Assembly: GCA_013407085.1 (NCBI GenBank)
Contig: JACCGJ010018503.1
Span: forward strand, 23,097 to 87,096
DNA length: 64,000 nt
Source: Atriophallophorus winterbourni
Taxonomy: Eukaryota > Platyhelminthes > Trematoda > Plagiorchiida > Microphallidae
Direction of reading: 5' to 3'
The position numbers and the translations under genes are program-made. Positions 9,675 to 21,424 of the stretch are shown here, piece by piece (position 1 is the first letter of the stretch; each line of letters opens with the position of its first letter). Under the pieces are notes generated by a model that saw nothing but the letters and a program-made list of their open reading frames with translations, ran no database searches and was not told the origin of the DNA.

Positions 9675-12475
9675 TTGTGTAAGATAAATCCGATCAAGTG
9701 CATCTATACAAATGCTCAGGGCTTAACTAACAAATTAGCTGAACTATGTGAGCTTTGTGATAGACTTTCACCCGATTTGGTTGCAGTTACACAGACTTGG
9801 TTCCAGCCATGTATGACTGATGCTGAGCTTTTGATTCCGAAAATGTCACTACGCCGTCGCGATCGCGATCGAAGATCTGGTGGTGGAGTCGCAGTCTACT
9901 ATCACGAACGTTTAGCGCAGTGTAACGTCATCGATCATCCTGACCTCAGCCTTCCTGATACGATGTGGTGTTCAGTAAAACTAGTCCATGGAGATGAATG
10001 TACGATCGGCATCATTTACCGCTCGCCATCATCCGAAAGCTCATTCAATGATAAGCTAATCGAATCCTTGCAACACATCACAAGATGCCAGACTACGCAA
10101 TTGCTGATCATTGGCGATTTTAATCTCCCGCATCTGTTTTAAAGAGGTGAGCACTCCTTGCATTCGATTGAACATAAATTCAAGGAGGTTATAGAAATTG
10201 CTTCACTGCACAATCACGTTAACCAGCCAACTCGCTGGCGGGGTCTTGGCCAACCTTCAACCCTTGACCTTGTCTTAACGCCTGAGGCAACCGCGGTAGA
10301 GGATATACAATACCTGGCACCACTGGGAAAGAGTGATCATGTGGTGATTTTGTTTGATTATGTATGTAGTGCGGAACGATCGAGCGAACAGACGAAAGTC
10401 ATAAGGAAAATACAATTTGAATCCTTAAATATCAGTCTCCGGGATGCACACACTCATGAGTTTGATTCAATGGATTCTGGTTCATATTACAATTCGTTTC
10501 TAAATTATTTGAATTTGAAGATTAACGAAAACTCGATTTTTGTACCACACAAATGCAGCTACAACAACCAGTTTGCTATTCGGAGTAGAACTAAGAAATG
10601 GTTAGCTGTTAAGCGAGAGTCTTGGGTAACTCATAAGAAGTTTGGTACGGAAGCAACTTGGAAGCGATTCTGTAAGATACGGAATCAAGTCACGACTTTT
10701 GTTAGAGAAGATCGCATGCAATTTCAATGGAACTTGCTTAAGAGAATGGAAAAGAATCACAAGCTTCTCTACAAGATAGTCAATGAACGATCAAAGATCA
10801 AACCAGGTGTTTTCTCTGTACTAACACCTAATGGATTGACCCACACTGCCCAAGATACCGCAGATGCTTTAGCATCGTTTTACTCATTTGTCTTCAATCC
10901 CAAGCGTTGTATCCCATATCAAGTTTCACCAAATTCGCCACATTTCGAATTACTAAGTGAAATGACTATCAACGAATATATGGTTTGGCGGGAACTTTGT
11001 CAACTAAACGAAAAGTAGTCCCCAGGCGCTGACAAAATTACCCCCGCCATACTTCGCAGGTGTCGCGTTGCTTTGACTGCTCCTCTCACTCGCATATTCA
11101 ATCTCAGCTTAAATGAAGAAAAAATACCACGGCAATGGAAAGCAGGGATGAAAACTCCTATTTATAAAGGCGGTAGCCGTTCAGACACAGCAAACTATAG
11201 ACCGGTAACGTTACTTCCGGTGATCTCTAAATTAATGGAACGCATCGTGACTGCGCGCATAAGAGAACATTTTGAAAAGCAAAATATTTTGACTGCAGCA
11301 CAACACGGTTTTCGAAGAAATCGTAGCTATTTATCTAACCTTCTTACAACGTTCGAGGATTGGAACAAGGCGCTAGATGAAGGTGAGGCTGTACATGCTC
11401 GGTACATCGATATTTCCTAAGCTTCCGATAGAGTCAACCATGACATCTTAATTAAAAAGCTCGAACCTTATGGAATAACGGGAATATTGCTGAATTGGAT
11501 AAGGGACTATCTTACTGATAGACACGTCCAAGTTCGCGCTGGCAGCACCTTATCTAGAAAAATAGACGTCACGAGTGGAGTTCCGCAAGGCTCGGTGCTT
11601 CTTAGTGTATATGAACGATATGGTAGAGGATATTGGATGCAACGTGATACTATTTGCCGATGATATTAAAATATGGAAACGTGTCAGGTCTGTTAATGAC
11701 TGCATGGCATTACAACGGGATCTGTGCACCTTATTTCGTTGGTCCCAGTTGAATGAGTTACCATTTAACCCTGCGAAATGTAAAATGCTGCAGCTTGGAA
11801 AATCTCTGCACCACACGTATCAGCTTGGCACGCAAGATCTCGTCTGGACCACAGCAGAAAAAGATCTGGGTATCTGGGTTTCGTTTAACCTTAAGCCTGG
11901 ACATCATTGCCGGATGGTGTACAATAAAGCGGGTCGTATCTTGAGTCTTCTCAAAAGAATATTCCGGATTTTTATCCTCGAAACCCTACCCCGGGTAATT
12001 AACACATATACGTCCTGTTATGGAATATTCCATCCAAGCCTGGGCACTATCGTTGATGAAGGATATCGAACTACTCGACAGGATTTATCATCGTGCTACA
12101 AAGTTGGTCTCCCGGTACAGAAATTTGCCTTTCACAGAGCGAATGTTAAAACTGAACCTACACGATTTTACCCAACGGCGGATACGTAGTGACCTTATGT
12201 TGACCTTCAAAATCCTGCATTCTGTAAACCATCCCCTTAAACACTTGTTAAAGCCCAATGACCTTACTCGAACACGAACATATTCCAAGGCTTTAATCAT
12301 TCCGCATTCTCGATTTGATATACGTCGTAATTTTTTTCTCGGTAAGAATTTGTTTCACTTGGAACTATTTTCCTGAAGAAATCACACGATCAGAATCTGT
12401 TGAGGTTTTCGCTTCCAAACTCGATGAGTTTATGACAAACCATGCGGTATGCGAGTGTCCCTATTGATTTTTGAG
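9675..12475 (+). pseudogene. CR1-type LINE ORF2 (APE endonuclease and reverse transcriptase), broken
   Basis: APE-type endonuclease: CIYTNAQGLTNKL at 9699, AVTQTWF at 9783 (the catalytic Glu is Gln here; other copies in the window have TETW), LIIGDFNLP at 10108 and KSDHVVILFDY at 10330. RT: TPIYKGGSRSDTANYRPVTL (11155), AAQHGFRRNRS (11300), DVTSGVPQGSVL (11570) and LFADDIKIW (11651, intact). The C-terminal region follows at 12020-12376. Defects: in-frame stops at 10140, 11016 and 11418; a deletion with frameshift just after GVPQGSVL; and frameshifts near 12000 and 12355. The trailer ends in three TTCTGAG units at about 12567-12587. This is the most complete copy in the window. Confidence 0.88.
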
Positions 12476-12587
12476 ATATTTTATATTTTTTATATATTTT
12501 TATTTGTTCCATATACCTGTCATCCTATGGTTATTGTTAAGCTTAATGCTTTTTCTACCATACAATTTTCTGAGTTCTGAGTTCTGA

Positions 12588-13032
12588 GGGCGGTGGGCAT
12601 CATTCGAATTTATCTGCTGCGTTGCGACCTCATCCAATGTAATTGGCTAGAAACCTTGCATGTCATCGTTGGCATGTTCTCATTGGTCCGTAGACCACAT
12701 CCAATTGAATGTGTTCATTGATTGATTGTGGTGTCGAATACCACGCTTCGATGAACTCTCGAACGTGACGAGTAATATCGGTACACATGTATCGAGTAGG
12801 TCACGAAATCAATTGGGATAGAACAGAAATCACCACCAAAGGCAGAACTCGTCACGTTCGATAGTTCCTCAAAGCGTGGTATTCGACACCACAATCAATC
12901 AACGTATACATTCAATTGGATGTGGTCTACGTACCAATGAGAGCACGCCAACGAGGACATGCAAGGATTCTAGCCAATTACAGTAGATGAGGTCGCAACG
13001 CAGCAGATAAATTCGAATGATGCCCACCGCCC
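12588..13032. mobile_element. 445-bp foldback (inverted-repeat) element
   Basis: Two arms of about 185 bp, 12588-12772 and 12848-13032, are reverse complements with few differences; the outer 47 bases of each arm match perfectly. The spacer is about 75 bp. The termini begin GGGCGGTGGGCATC. No coding capacity. I see no clear target-site duplication. The left terminus abuts the last base of the CR1 tail, so it may have inserted there or both may have moved together. A non-autonomous foldback or MITE is the likely class. Confidence 0.85.
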
Positions 13033-13039
13033 ATTTGCT

Positions 13040-13116
13040 TCAAAAGAATTTTCGCTGATGATGTCATCTAGTTTGAGCAATCAATCATACCAGCTCGGAG
13101 AACAACTATGAACTAC
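13040..13116 (+). repeat. Second copy of the ~85-bp repeat, inverted relative to 7911-7996
   Basis: TTTTCGCTGATGATGTCATC, then CATACCAGCTCGGAGAACAA, then CTATGAACTACAA mirrors 7911-7996 on the other strand. It lies just outside the foldback. Confidence 0.65.
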
Positions 13117-13855
13117 AACTAAACGAAACTCCTTTAGAGGATTCTTTGTAAAAGTTGGCTTATGAAGTGGACTGTTTAGATTTTAAGGCGTTTATATCAC
13201 TCTCCTGGATGTCATGTTGCAATAATTTGACATTTTCAGGAGGGTGACTTGGTGATGGTAAAATTGAACATATAGGATTGTACACTACATTTTTCAGGCT
13301 TGATCAATGATTGTATAGAATTAATCATTTCTGTAAGCTCCTCTTCTAGTTACGACAATCTACAGGCTGTTTTCCTAAAGATGGATGTAAAATCATGCGA
13401 TCGTCATTTATATTTCAATTTCTACAGCTATTACAGTTGAATAGTAATTATCGTTCACAAGCGTCACACACTCATCAGTCAACATCTCATCACGTCACAC
13501 GAATGTGTAATCCGTAGACAAATAAATTTAACCTTAACACTATCGCTGCTCACCGGATCCAGGCCCTTTGTGCAGTGGACAGTTCGATTCCATCTCACTG
13601 TCGGGTAAACAATCATTGCAGTCACAGCTTGATCGATATATTTCTTTGTCTGCGCGTTGGATCTCGTGACGCGATCACACACGTTTGTAGCTGAATTAAG
13701 CTGGCCGGCTGAGCGAAAAGTGTTTTGTCGACTGATCGATTTTGTGATTTAGCAAATAATTCACGGAATCTCGTTATCCACACAAGATATAACACAGAAT
13801 CCGGTATCAAAATGCGATGCGATCCTTGCTATGGGAGGGAAAAACGTAGGATAGT
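13117..13855. other. No recognised feature
   Basis: Non-coding AT-rich sequence; short ORFs on both strands lack recognisable motifs. Confidence 0.4.
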
Positions 13856-14045
13856 TAGACAAAATTATGCTTGTATGCCACTGTTATATAGGGTTCGTAC
13901 AACGAACCACGATGTTCAGACAAAGAATCACAAAGTGATTCTTGGTCAAAGCACTCAAGGCGCTTATGGATGACCAAAATAATGTGTTGCTCACATCCCC
14001 ACACCTTGTGGTGTGTAAGGCATAGGGATGTGAGCAACACATTAC
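13856..14045 (+). repeat. Hammerhead-satellite unit (subfamily A), truncated and closing into a hairpin
   Basis: 13864-13990 matches the subfamily A unit (GCTTGTATGCCACTGTTATA, then GGTTCGTACAACGAACCACG, then AATCACAAAGTGATTCTTGG). At 13984-14045 it turns back on itself: AATGTGTTGCTCACATCCC is followed by GTGGTGTGTAAGG and GGGATGTGAGCAACACATTA. The inverted part starts with GTGGTGTG, the bases right after the predicted ribozyme cleavage site of complete units. The ribozyme core itself is absent. Confidence 0.75.
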
Positions 14046-14061
14046 TTTAGGATAGTTAACG

Positions 14062-14270
14062 TTGGTAAAACGTTTGCGCCCGTAAGCATACTGAGATATT
14101 TACGTCGAAACTTTAACTGTTATATATCGGCCTGACAAGATCGAAATGCATGAATTACGATAGTATAGTGCAATGTAACACGGAGTTCTCGCAATTGTAT
14201 AAATCCGAGCAGATTCAGTGTATACATAACTAAAAGTGTTAGAGCAACAAAAAATGAGAGCGCACAACGC
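14062..14270 (+). repeat. ~200-bp repeat, inverted copy at 43862-44062
   Basis: Shares CTGAGATATTTACGTCGAAA, CCGAGCAGATTC and AAAAGTGT in the same order with the reverse complement of 43862-44062. Non-coding; family unknown. The other copy lies just upstream of a CR1 ORF1, so it could belong to a CR1 leader or to an unrelated element. Confidence 0.6.
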
Positions 14271-14399
14271 GTTGTGGGAAAATCACGTTACGATGTTTTG
14301 CTCGACCGTATATTTAATTGCAGAAGTTTGAAAACTTAGGGCAACTCGGCTATTAATTCAATGTAAGGCTTGGAGACAGGTGGGGTCACAACACGAATA

Positions 14400-14965
14400 G
14401 CTCGGATAAGGAAATAATGATAATGGCTAATAATATTCAGCTTTCAGATGTTTTCGATGAGCCTTCGTTGGCATAAATCTACCACGAGGTTGCACAAGAA
14501 ATCAGCACCCAAGATAGAATTTTTTCCATTTTATTATCTAGGTAAACTTTCTTCGCATGCATAGGTCTACCGCAAGGGACCAATAACCATAGTAGGCAAT
14601 GCGGGTAGCGTTAGCTCCCTAATGGCCCAACCCTCACTGACAATTATGTTTGGTTTCCGAAGCTGGGTTGACACTGAGTTTTGCACCGGTGTCTAACAGG
14701 AAGCGTAATTTAGTTTTGTTGCCAGTGTTGAAATGATGGCTAACATTGCTGCCAAACAATGCAGTTGTCTATACTGCATGACTAGCCCGTTTCCCTGCTC
14801 ATCAGAGTCGCGTGCTTCGGTAGGCGCGCTCACCGAACCAGCGGTAATAGTAGCAGGACACGGTAGCATTATTCCGGTTTCGTGACTGGCGTCTACTTAG
14901 GATACGCCTGTGTTGGGCTCTGAAACGCGAGTACCGTGAGGCAGAGATCTGTTCCAACTTCACAT
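14400..14965 (-). mobile_element. Ty3/gypsy Gag C-terminus and aspartic protease remnant
   Basis: On the minus strand, 14760-14965 contains VSCYYYRWFGERAYRSTRL, resembling the degenerate Cys-His motif (CWYHxxFGxxAxxC) of CsRn1-group Gag proteins rather than a CCHC knuckle. Then LFGSNVSHHFNTGNKTKLRF runs into LLDTGAKLSVNPAS (about 14640-14730), an aspartic protease active-site loop with DTGA intact. It fades out near 14400. Stops and shifts break it. The plus-strand CR1 copy starting at 14966 cuts it. It may be a sister copy of the gypsy at 1-5455. Confidence 0.7.
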
Positions 14966-17165
14966 GAGCAATCACGAGCTCTATATTCCAAACATAACAC
15001 TGTTTCATAGGGATCACTTAACAAAAGATTGTGCAGTAGCTGTTTACCACCACGAACGTTTATACAGTACGGTAGGTACAGTCACTTATCTCGATCTGGA
15101 AGACAGTATATGGTGTAACTTGAAGCTTGACTCAGGAGATAGTTGAATCGCTGGTTTAGTTCACCCTTCACAATCATCATCGGATGCACACAACGAAAAA
15201 CTCTTGAAAGCAATGCAGTACGTTGGAAAGCAGCGCAATTCGCAATTATTTATTATGGGCGAATTCAATCTGCCACAACTATATAACCGAGTAGATTATG
15301 CAACTCAATCAGTAGACTACAAATTTCGCGAACTGTTCGATTACGTCCCTCGGTATAATCATGTTTTCGAATATACTCGACAACGAAATTTTTCAACAGA
15401 CATCTTTCCTATACTTAGTCTTAACCTCTGAAGCCACGGCCGTTGAAGATGTTCCCTATCACCATCCGCTGGGTCGAAGCGACCACCTAGTTCTGCTCTT
15501 TCAATGCGTGTGCAACGCCAGCAAGCAAACAAAACGAAATAGAAAATTGGATTATATTAGTTTCATGGAAACAATGGGGGCTGTTGACGATCATAATATA
15601 ACTTTCAGCGATCCGGACTCGTATTGCACAACCCTAACAGATTACATCACCAACATGATACATTTAAATTTACCTATGTTCCGAAACATAAGGGAAAAGA
15701 ACCCCGTTTCACAGTTCGCAATCACACTAGAAAATGTTTGAGAAAACGAAATTTGACATAGGTTATTCATAAGGGCGGCAGAAAAGAATCAACATGTGAA
15801 GGCTTTCGGGAATTGCGGAATCAAGGTACAAATCTCATCCGCGAGGACAGGCAGTATCACCAGCTTCAGCTGGCAGTAATAAAGCAACAGAATCACAAAT
15901 TGCTTTATGAAACCGCTAACAACGAAACGAGTCTGAAAGCTTATGACAGATAACGGACTAACTGGTTCTGTGCTGGAAACCGCTAACGTTCTCGCCAGTT
16001 TTTATTCATGAGATTTCAACCCCAAGGATGCAATACTACAATCGGAGTTGTCATCACCAAATGTGCCGGAGAATATCAGCGATATATGTATCGATTCTCA
16101 ATAAGTGCGGCATCACCTACGCAGGTTCGAGATCAACAAGTCCCCGGGAGCTGACGGAATCACAACTGCAATCCTAAAGTTATACAAAAGTCAATTAAAT
16201 GAACAACTGTGATTTCATTAATTACTCTTTAAGGGAGGGTGTTGTACCGACTGACTGGAAGAGAGGAATCAAAACACTCATCTACTAAGGTGGCACTCGT
16301 TCTGACCCAGCAAATAACCGCCCTGTTACACTACTTCCAGTGATCTCAACAGTTATGGAGCGAATTTTGTGCGAATGAATTGTGAGTCATTTCGAAACTC
16401 AAAACTTGTTGTCCAGAGAGCAACATGGATTGTAGGCGTCTTGTTCTTGCTTGACTAACCTACTGGAGATAATGGACGACTGGACGCAGGCAGTGTATAA
16501 GGGTCGTTACGTGCATGCGTGTTACTTGGACATATCAAAGGCGTTTGATTGCGCGGACCATTCTATACTACTAAGCAAGCTGCAGGAGGTGGGTATTAAT
16601 GGGTGTCTTCTTACCTGACTGAGAAGTTACCTTCTTGATCGCAAGGCAAATGTACGTATCGATGGTGTAATTTGTGGGGAAATCGGAGCCACTAGCACTG
16701 TCCCACAATGTTCCGTACTTGGTCCGGTTCTCTTTTTGGTCTACATCAACGACCTTCCGAAATTTGTCACAGCCAAAATGGTTCTCTTTGCGGATGATGC
16801 TAAAATTTCGATGCTAATCACATCAATCGTGGATTGTTTGTGCTAACAAAGCGATTTGGATACATTGAAATGCTGGTCAGAGCGAAATAAGCTTCCATTC
16901 AAATTCAGAAAGTGCAAAATGTTGCAAATAGGTAATGATTTCCCATTCCCTAAAAACTTGGATCGCAACAACTGGAATGGACGATAAAAGAAAAGAACCT
17001 CTCAAGAATAGCATGCAATACGAAGCAGTATACAACCGAACTAGCCGCATGCTAGGTATGCTTGGGCGTATTTTCCTCATGCTTCAAATACGTATATTAA
17101 CCATGTGATAGATTACTCAGTGCTAGCTTGGGCACCATGCTTTCAACTTTTGTGTGCTGAACTCT
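14966..17165 (+). mobile_element. CR1-type LINE copy (endonuclease and RT), truncated at both ends
   Basis: The endonuclease starts mid-domain: VAVYHHERL (15040), FIMGEFNLPQLY (15250; GDFN has become GEFN) and GRSDHLVLLF (15474). The RT follows at 16240-16900 with RSDPANNRPVTLLPVISTVM, ACYLDISKAFD, FLVYINDLP and LFADDAKIS (intact FADD at about 16790). Many stops and shifts. It ends abruptly near 17165 against a minus-strand ORF1 piece. Sequence around 14970-15080 is very like 57960-58080, so these two copies belong to one subfamily. Confidence 0.8.
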
Positions 17166-17420
17166 AAGCTCAACAACCCATCATCCAGGTTGCTTGCTAA
17201 ACACAAACGTGTTAAACACAGTTAGATCTTCGTTGGCTTTCGTTCGATAATTTTTACACTCGTGGCGTAGGCCAGGTATGTTTTCATCATTCAGAATCGA
17301 TATCGCTTCCGGGGTCAATGTTTTGTCAGATTTTGCGACACGTGACAGATTTGACCTTACCACTCACTACTTTCTCACAGACGACGCGTTTCGCGAGAAT
17401 CAGATTGTTTCATTTTAACG
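17165..17420 (-). mobile_element. CR1 ORF1 N-terminal fragment (zinc-finger region)
   Basis: On the minus strand: VVSGKVKSVTC, then KSDKTLTPEAISILNDENIP, then a degraded CHEC motif. This is the region after the first Cys pairs in CR1 ORF1; compare 44397-44470 (LAPESIALINNEKFPGACYI). It abuts the opposite-strand CR1 copy at 17165, so the junction is a rearrangement or a nested insertion. Confidence 0.6.
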
Positions 17421-17736
17421 GCGTCAACTAAATGTAAAAATCAAAGCAGAAAAATCGATATTGTCGGTGTTGGTTTGTGTGGTATTGTGTGAAGTTGACT
17501 GAAAGTGACGAGATATAATAATATTTTATCACTCGATTTAACCGCGAATTCGTCAGTCTCCCGTTGAGAATATTGGAGTGAAATCAATTTTACGTCGAGT
17601 ATTTCTCCCAGTAGTTCCTGACAGTGGTAAGCACCGATAATAAATAACCCACCGATAACAAAAGCTCAAATAAAGGATCCAAAGGAACCAAAATACGTGA
17701 ATTGCTGTACTGGTTCAAACTGGCAGTTTACAACAG

Positions 17737-18500
17737 GTAATTCAAGGTTTTAAGGGTATAAAAAGCAAATAATTTAGAGTAACCATAAATTAAAAATATC
17801 GGGAGTGCATCAAAACAAAGATGTTTTGTCAGTATGAAAAGTCAGCTTATGTACTGAAATGCTAGGTTGGAATTGGCCAACATACACTTGTGAAGTTCAG
17901 CCTAGAATATGTTCAGGCTTGATGCACAAATGCTGGGACAGAGAGTTCCATATTTGAAAAATGCGGGCAGCAAAGAACCTTCAACAATTTGCTCTAGAGT
18001 GTGGAACGGTTAATTTATTGCCATGAGATCCTTTATCACGTACACAGAATGTCGATCAGCAGAATCAAATCACCCCTGACACGGCAGTACGAAAAGTTAA
18101 ATAGTTTTAGAGCTGCGATCCTCTCATCGTATGACATGTTGTATAGTCCGGTCACCAGTTTTGTAGCACGGTGTTTTATACGTTGCACCAAAGACATATC
18201 CTTTTGTAACCATGGGGGCAACACTGGAACAACTTACTCCATTGCTGATCGGATATAGGTGTTGATTATCCGTGTGATTACCTGCTTTGTGAAACTACCG
18301 AAGATCCTTCTGAGCAGTCACAAGGATTGGCAAAACTTTTTGTATACCACGAAACACTGCCCTGGAGAATTCAAGTTACGGCTAATCCACACACCCAGTT
18401 CTTTCTCTTCCGTAACCCAAAAAAGTTGCTGAGATTCCAGAGAGTATGCGAATTCGAAAGCTTTACCGACGTTTAACATTTTGCATTTATGGATGTTTAA
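17737..18500 (-). mobile_element. CR1-type LINE 3' portion
   Basis: Minus-strand RT C-terminus: HKCKMLNVGKAFEFAYSLES (18400-18500), EEKELGVWISRNL, then LVQRIKHRATKLVTGLYNMS (18036-18224). The trailer at 17737-17800 has the family's ACCATAAA end. The 5' side stops at a TA microsatellite near 18500. Confidence 0.75.
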
Positions 18501-18557
18501 TGGTATATATATATATATATTCAAATTCAAGAATTTATGGTATATATATATATATAT
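18500..18557. repeat. Two TA microsatellites around a short CR1 tail
   Basis: TGGTATATATATATATAT occurs twice, separated by TTCAAATTCAAGAATTTA, which read on the minus strand is a CR1-type 3' tail (TAAATTCTTGAATTTGAA). Confidence 0.6.
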
Positions 18558-18625
18558 TTCTTATACGAATATTCCTTGGTGTTGTAAAGCTACAAGCTTT
18601 TTATACCATAAAATTTTCACTGTAC
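18545..18625 (+). mobile_element. CR1 3' trailer fragment
   Basis: TTCTTATACGAATATTCCTT, then AGCTACAAGCTTTTTATACC matches the 3' trailer at 58440-58500 closely. Only the last ~80 bp of the element are present. Confidence 0.6.
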
Positions 18626-20215
18626 GTCACTGATGAAGAAGTATTTCTTTTTTGAACAAATATTTGAAATGCAATTGTAATTACGGTGATAAATTTGTTT
18701 TACGCCTAATTCTTGAATTATATTTCTGCCACAATTTTCCCCGGAAATCCGCTTCTATGATAATGTCATACACTTTTAAACGGAGGAATGTTTATTTCAA
18801 ATAATAATGTTGAATAGTATGTGACGGTGCTTATGATCAGTCGACCTTCCATACTGTGTAAACAAAGAGCTCTTTTGCTTCCTTTCTCATATGCACAGTT
18901 TTTTTCTTTTTATCAACTGCTAACAATTCAAATCACGAAATCATTGCAAATTTAATGGCGCGAAATATTTTTGAAACTTTCATAAAGAACTGCGTCAAAT
19001 TCGCATAATATGAATCGCTAATGAACATTCCATACAGCTGAAGGAAAACAAAACAATGAAAATGCTTTATTAAAAAATACTCGATATTGTTGTTGGGGGC
19101 AAATGTTGAAAAACAAAGAAAATATTTTCATAATATGCATATAACAATGGGTGAAGAATATATGGAAACGTAACAATGAAATGAAATTGAGTGTGTTCGT
19201 TCAATGAAAAATTCATTTGTGCAAAGATATCTTGATTCTGGTGTGATACACTACCTTGAAATGAAGACGTTATGGGAATAATATGAAATTTAATGAAAAC
19301 GTGTTTATTGATGCTTCAGAATTAGGGAGATCGCGGCGCAGCCTTTGTCAATTGATCATATTATCGATGAGTCGATCACATGGTTAAAAATGAAAAAGCT
19401 GGCACGAGAAGTCATTTTGCTATAAAGTTTAATCATCTTAATCTCAGTCGAAGTTCCGGAGAATTAGCTGTAAATAAGTATAAAAGATAAGGATACGTAT
19501 AGGTGGTTTAGATTTAACGCCAAAATCACAGAAACTATGCGTAAAAACGTAAGTAATCATGTCGGAAATGATGAGAATAGGTTACTTGACACGTTTAGCT
19601 TTAATAATATCTGAGGATCTAAGGGCTTTCGGGAATATTAATGATTATGTAAACAGAAAGACAACGGTTAAGTATAGAACCTATCGGTTTGGGGCACAGA
19701 AATTCGGTGCCATTGTGTTTACCCCACCTCTGGTTCATATTACTTGAATAATCTCAATTCAACTATTCTGGCGAGGATATTATTTCGCGATTTACTGAAT
19801 TCGAAGTTATCAAAAAAGTAATAAGTTGTCAAAAACAATAGTTAGAATGAATAGGGATGTTTATAAAATGTATCGGATTTGTTTTTGCATTCCTTGTCGG
19901 TTATATATGTCAGGATATTGTGGAAAATTTTTTTTTTTTTGATCATGGTAATAAAGGATCACAAACCAATATGTTTGATGCAAAAGGATCGACTACGTGA
20001 GTTTACGTGACTCGCTTGGGTTAGTAAATTGGTGAGTGCTTGATTATCACAACACGGAAACACATTGCACCGCAATCACAGAAAGACTTCAGTCAAAAAT
20101 ATATCAAAATTCGCGATTTATTGTTGAATGACGCGCAAGCGACTTCCGTTTTAAGCTTCGTAGTCGCACGAAAAATAGATCGGGAAAAGGAACTCTGCTT
20201 GTGTTCAACAAAGAA
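18626..20215. other. No recognised feature
   Basis: AT-rich sequence with only short ORFs of random appearance and a T-run at 19928. Confidence 0.4.
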
Positions 20216-20219
20216 ATAC

Positions 20220-20590
20220 AAGGAATGATGCTTCCTGGCAACAAATTCGCAGAATTCGTAACAAAGTGAACTCTCTCATCAATGAAGACAAACAAAATTA
20301 CCATCGCTTTCTATCCTTGAAAATGGAAGGAAATCCTGAATTGCTATATCGGATTGTCAATGCTCGATCGAGCGTGAAAGCAGGGGTGTTTCCTGTGCTT
20401 ACTGAGGATGGATTAACAGTCACAGCAAAGGAAACAGCTGATGCTCTCTCTCAATTTTATGCTGAAGTTTTTAGTCCGTTAGCGATTGGATCGACTGAAG
20501 AATTATCACCATCAACTGTGACGCAGCAGCTGACTGGAGCGGACGGAATCACACCGACTATATTGAAATATCCGCAATCTGGTTAACTAA
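20220..20590 (+). mobile_element. CR1-type LINE fragment between endonuclease and RT
   Basis: An open frame encodes KMEGNPELLYRIVNARSSVK and AGVFPVLTEDGLTVTAKETA, then ADALSQFYAEVFSP, matching the linker of the copy at 9675-12475 (KPGVFSVLTPNGL, ADALASFYSFVF). Truncated on both sides. Confidence 0.75.
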
Positions 20591-20734
20591 AGTCGTTTTT
20601 GCACACAGCTTGCATCGGACTGTTGATTACTGTTAAGATTCATTAATTTGTGATCTCATATTTTTAATTTATTTCCTCACTCGTTGTTATATGCTACACG
20701 CTTTAAATCGCTCGTCCAGAATATACCAGCTTAT

Positions 20735-21420
20735 CAAACTCACACCGCCGCACAACCGCGTTCCTCATTCAAAATCAGGTAGAGCCTAGACCAACTTTCA
20801 TTAACTTTCATTAGCTTCTGAACAGAACGTTCTCCTCTATAATTCACACATGTTCGCTGTCGTATTAGGGTAAAAATGCTCTGTAGACCCGCTTTTGAAA
20901 GCACTTCAGCATTAGTCACTCTGTCCATCCACGATATGTTCAAGATACGACGGATGCTTCGTAGATGGAAAGCATTCAGCTTGCGTTCGTGTCTTGTGTG
21001 GGTGGTGAAGGTTCCACTGCCGTACAGTAAAGCATTTAGTACGCACGCACTGTATACCATCATCTTTGTCTTTACAGTCAACTTTCGGTTACCCCAAACA
21101 CGAGAGTTCAATCGGGACAAAATAACGGCTGCTGTGCCAATCCGCATATCAGTCTCCATGTCTAGCTAGAGGTTATCCGCAATTGTTGAACAAAGATATG
21201 TGAAATGATGTGCTGGTTCAATCTGAAAGTTTCCAACAGTGATGATTGGAGGTGATACAATCCCTTGACTGAGGACGTCGGTCTTGCTTATGCTGGTTGT
21301 TCGCCGAAAGTCTTTGCATGCAAACAGCAGGTCACGGATTAGCACATCCCGTGCCTCGGCTTGTGCTCTCAACCTGTTCAGGTTGAAAAGCTTTCCGTCG
21401 CTTCATGTGTGTAGGTAAAT
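20735..21420 (-). mobile_element. LINE (RTE/Jockey-like) RT C-terminal fragment
   Basis: The minus strand reads FRRTTSISKTDVLSQG and HHFTYLCSTIADNL (21166-21372), a stop, then METDMRIGTAAVILSRLNSR and VWGNRKLTVKTKMMVYSACV (20740-21159), followed by LLYGSGTF, LRSIRRILNISWMDRVTN and LIRQR. This is the conserved C-terminal region of a LINE family often annotated in animals as craniofacial-development-protein-2-like or endonuclease-reverse transcriptase. It is distinct from the CR1 copies. One in-frame stop separates the two halves. Confidence 0.8.
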
Positions 21421-21424
21421 GCCT

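Larger units (their letters stand above)
8349..12587 (+). mobile_element. CR1-type non-LTR retrotransposon, nearly full length, inactive
   Basis: Span of the element whose two ORFs are described separately. The 5' end is uncertain: the ORF1 ATG is at 8349 and some leader may extend to about 8270. The 3' end is set by the TTCTGAG tail at 12567-12587, directly abutting the foldback element. CR1-clade elements end in short tandem repeats rather than poly(A), as here. Confidence 0.85.

Noticed and set aside
16877..17080. Minus-strand ORF of 67 codons
   Set aside because: Antisense to the CR1 RT on the plus strand.
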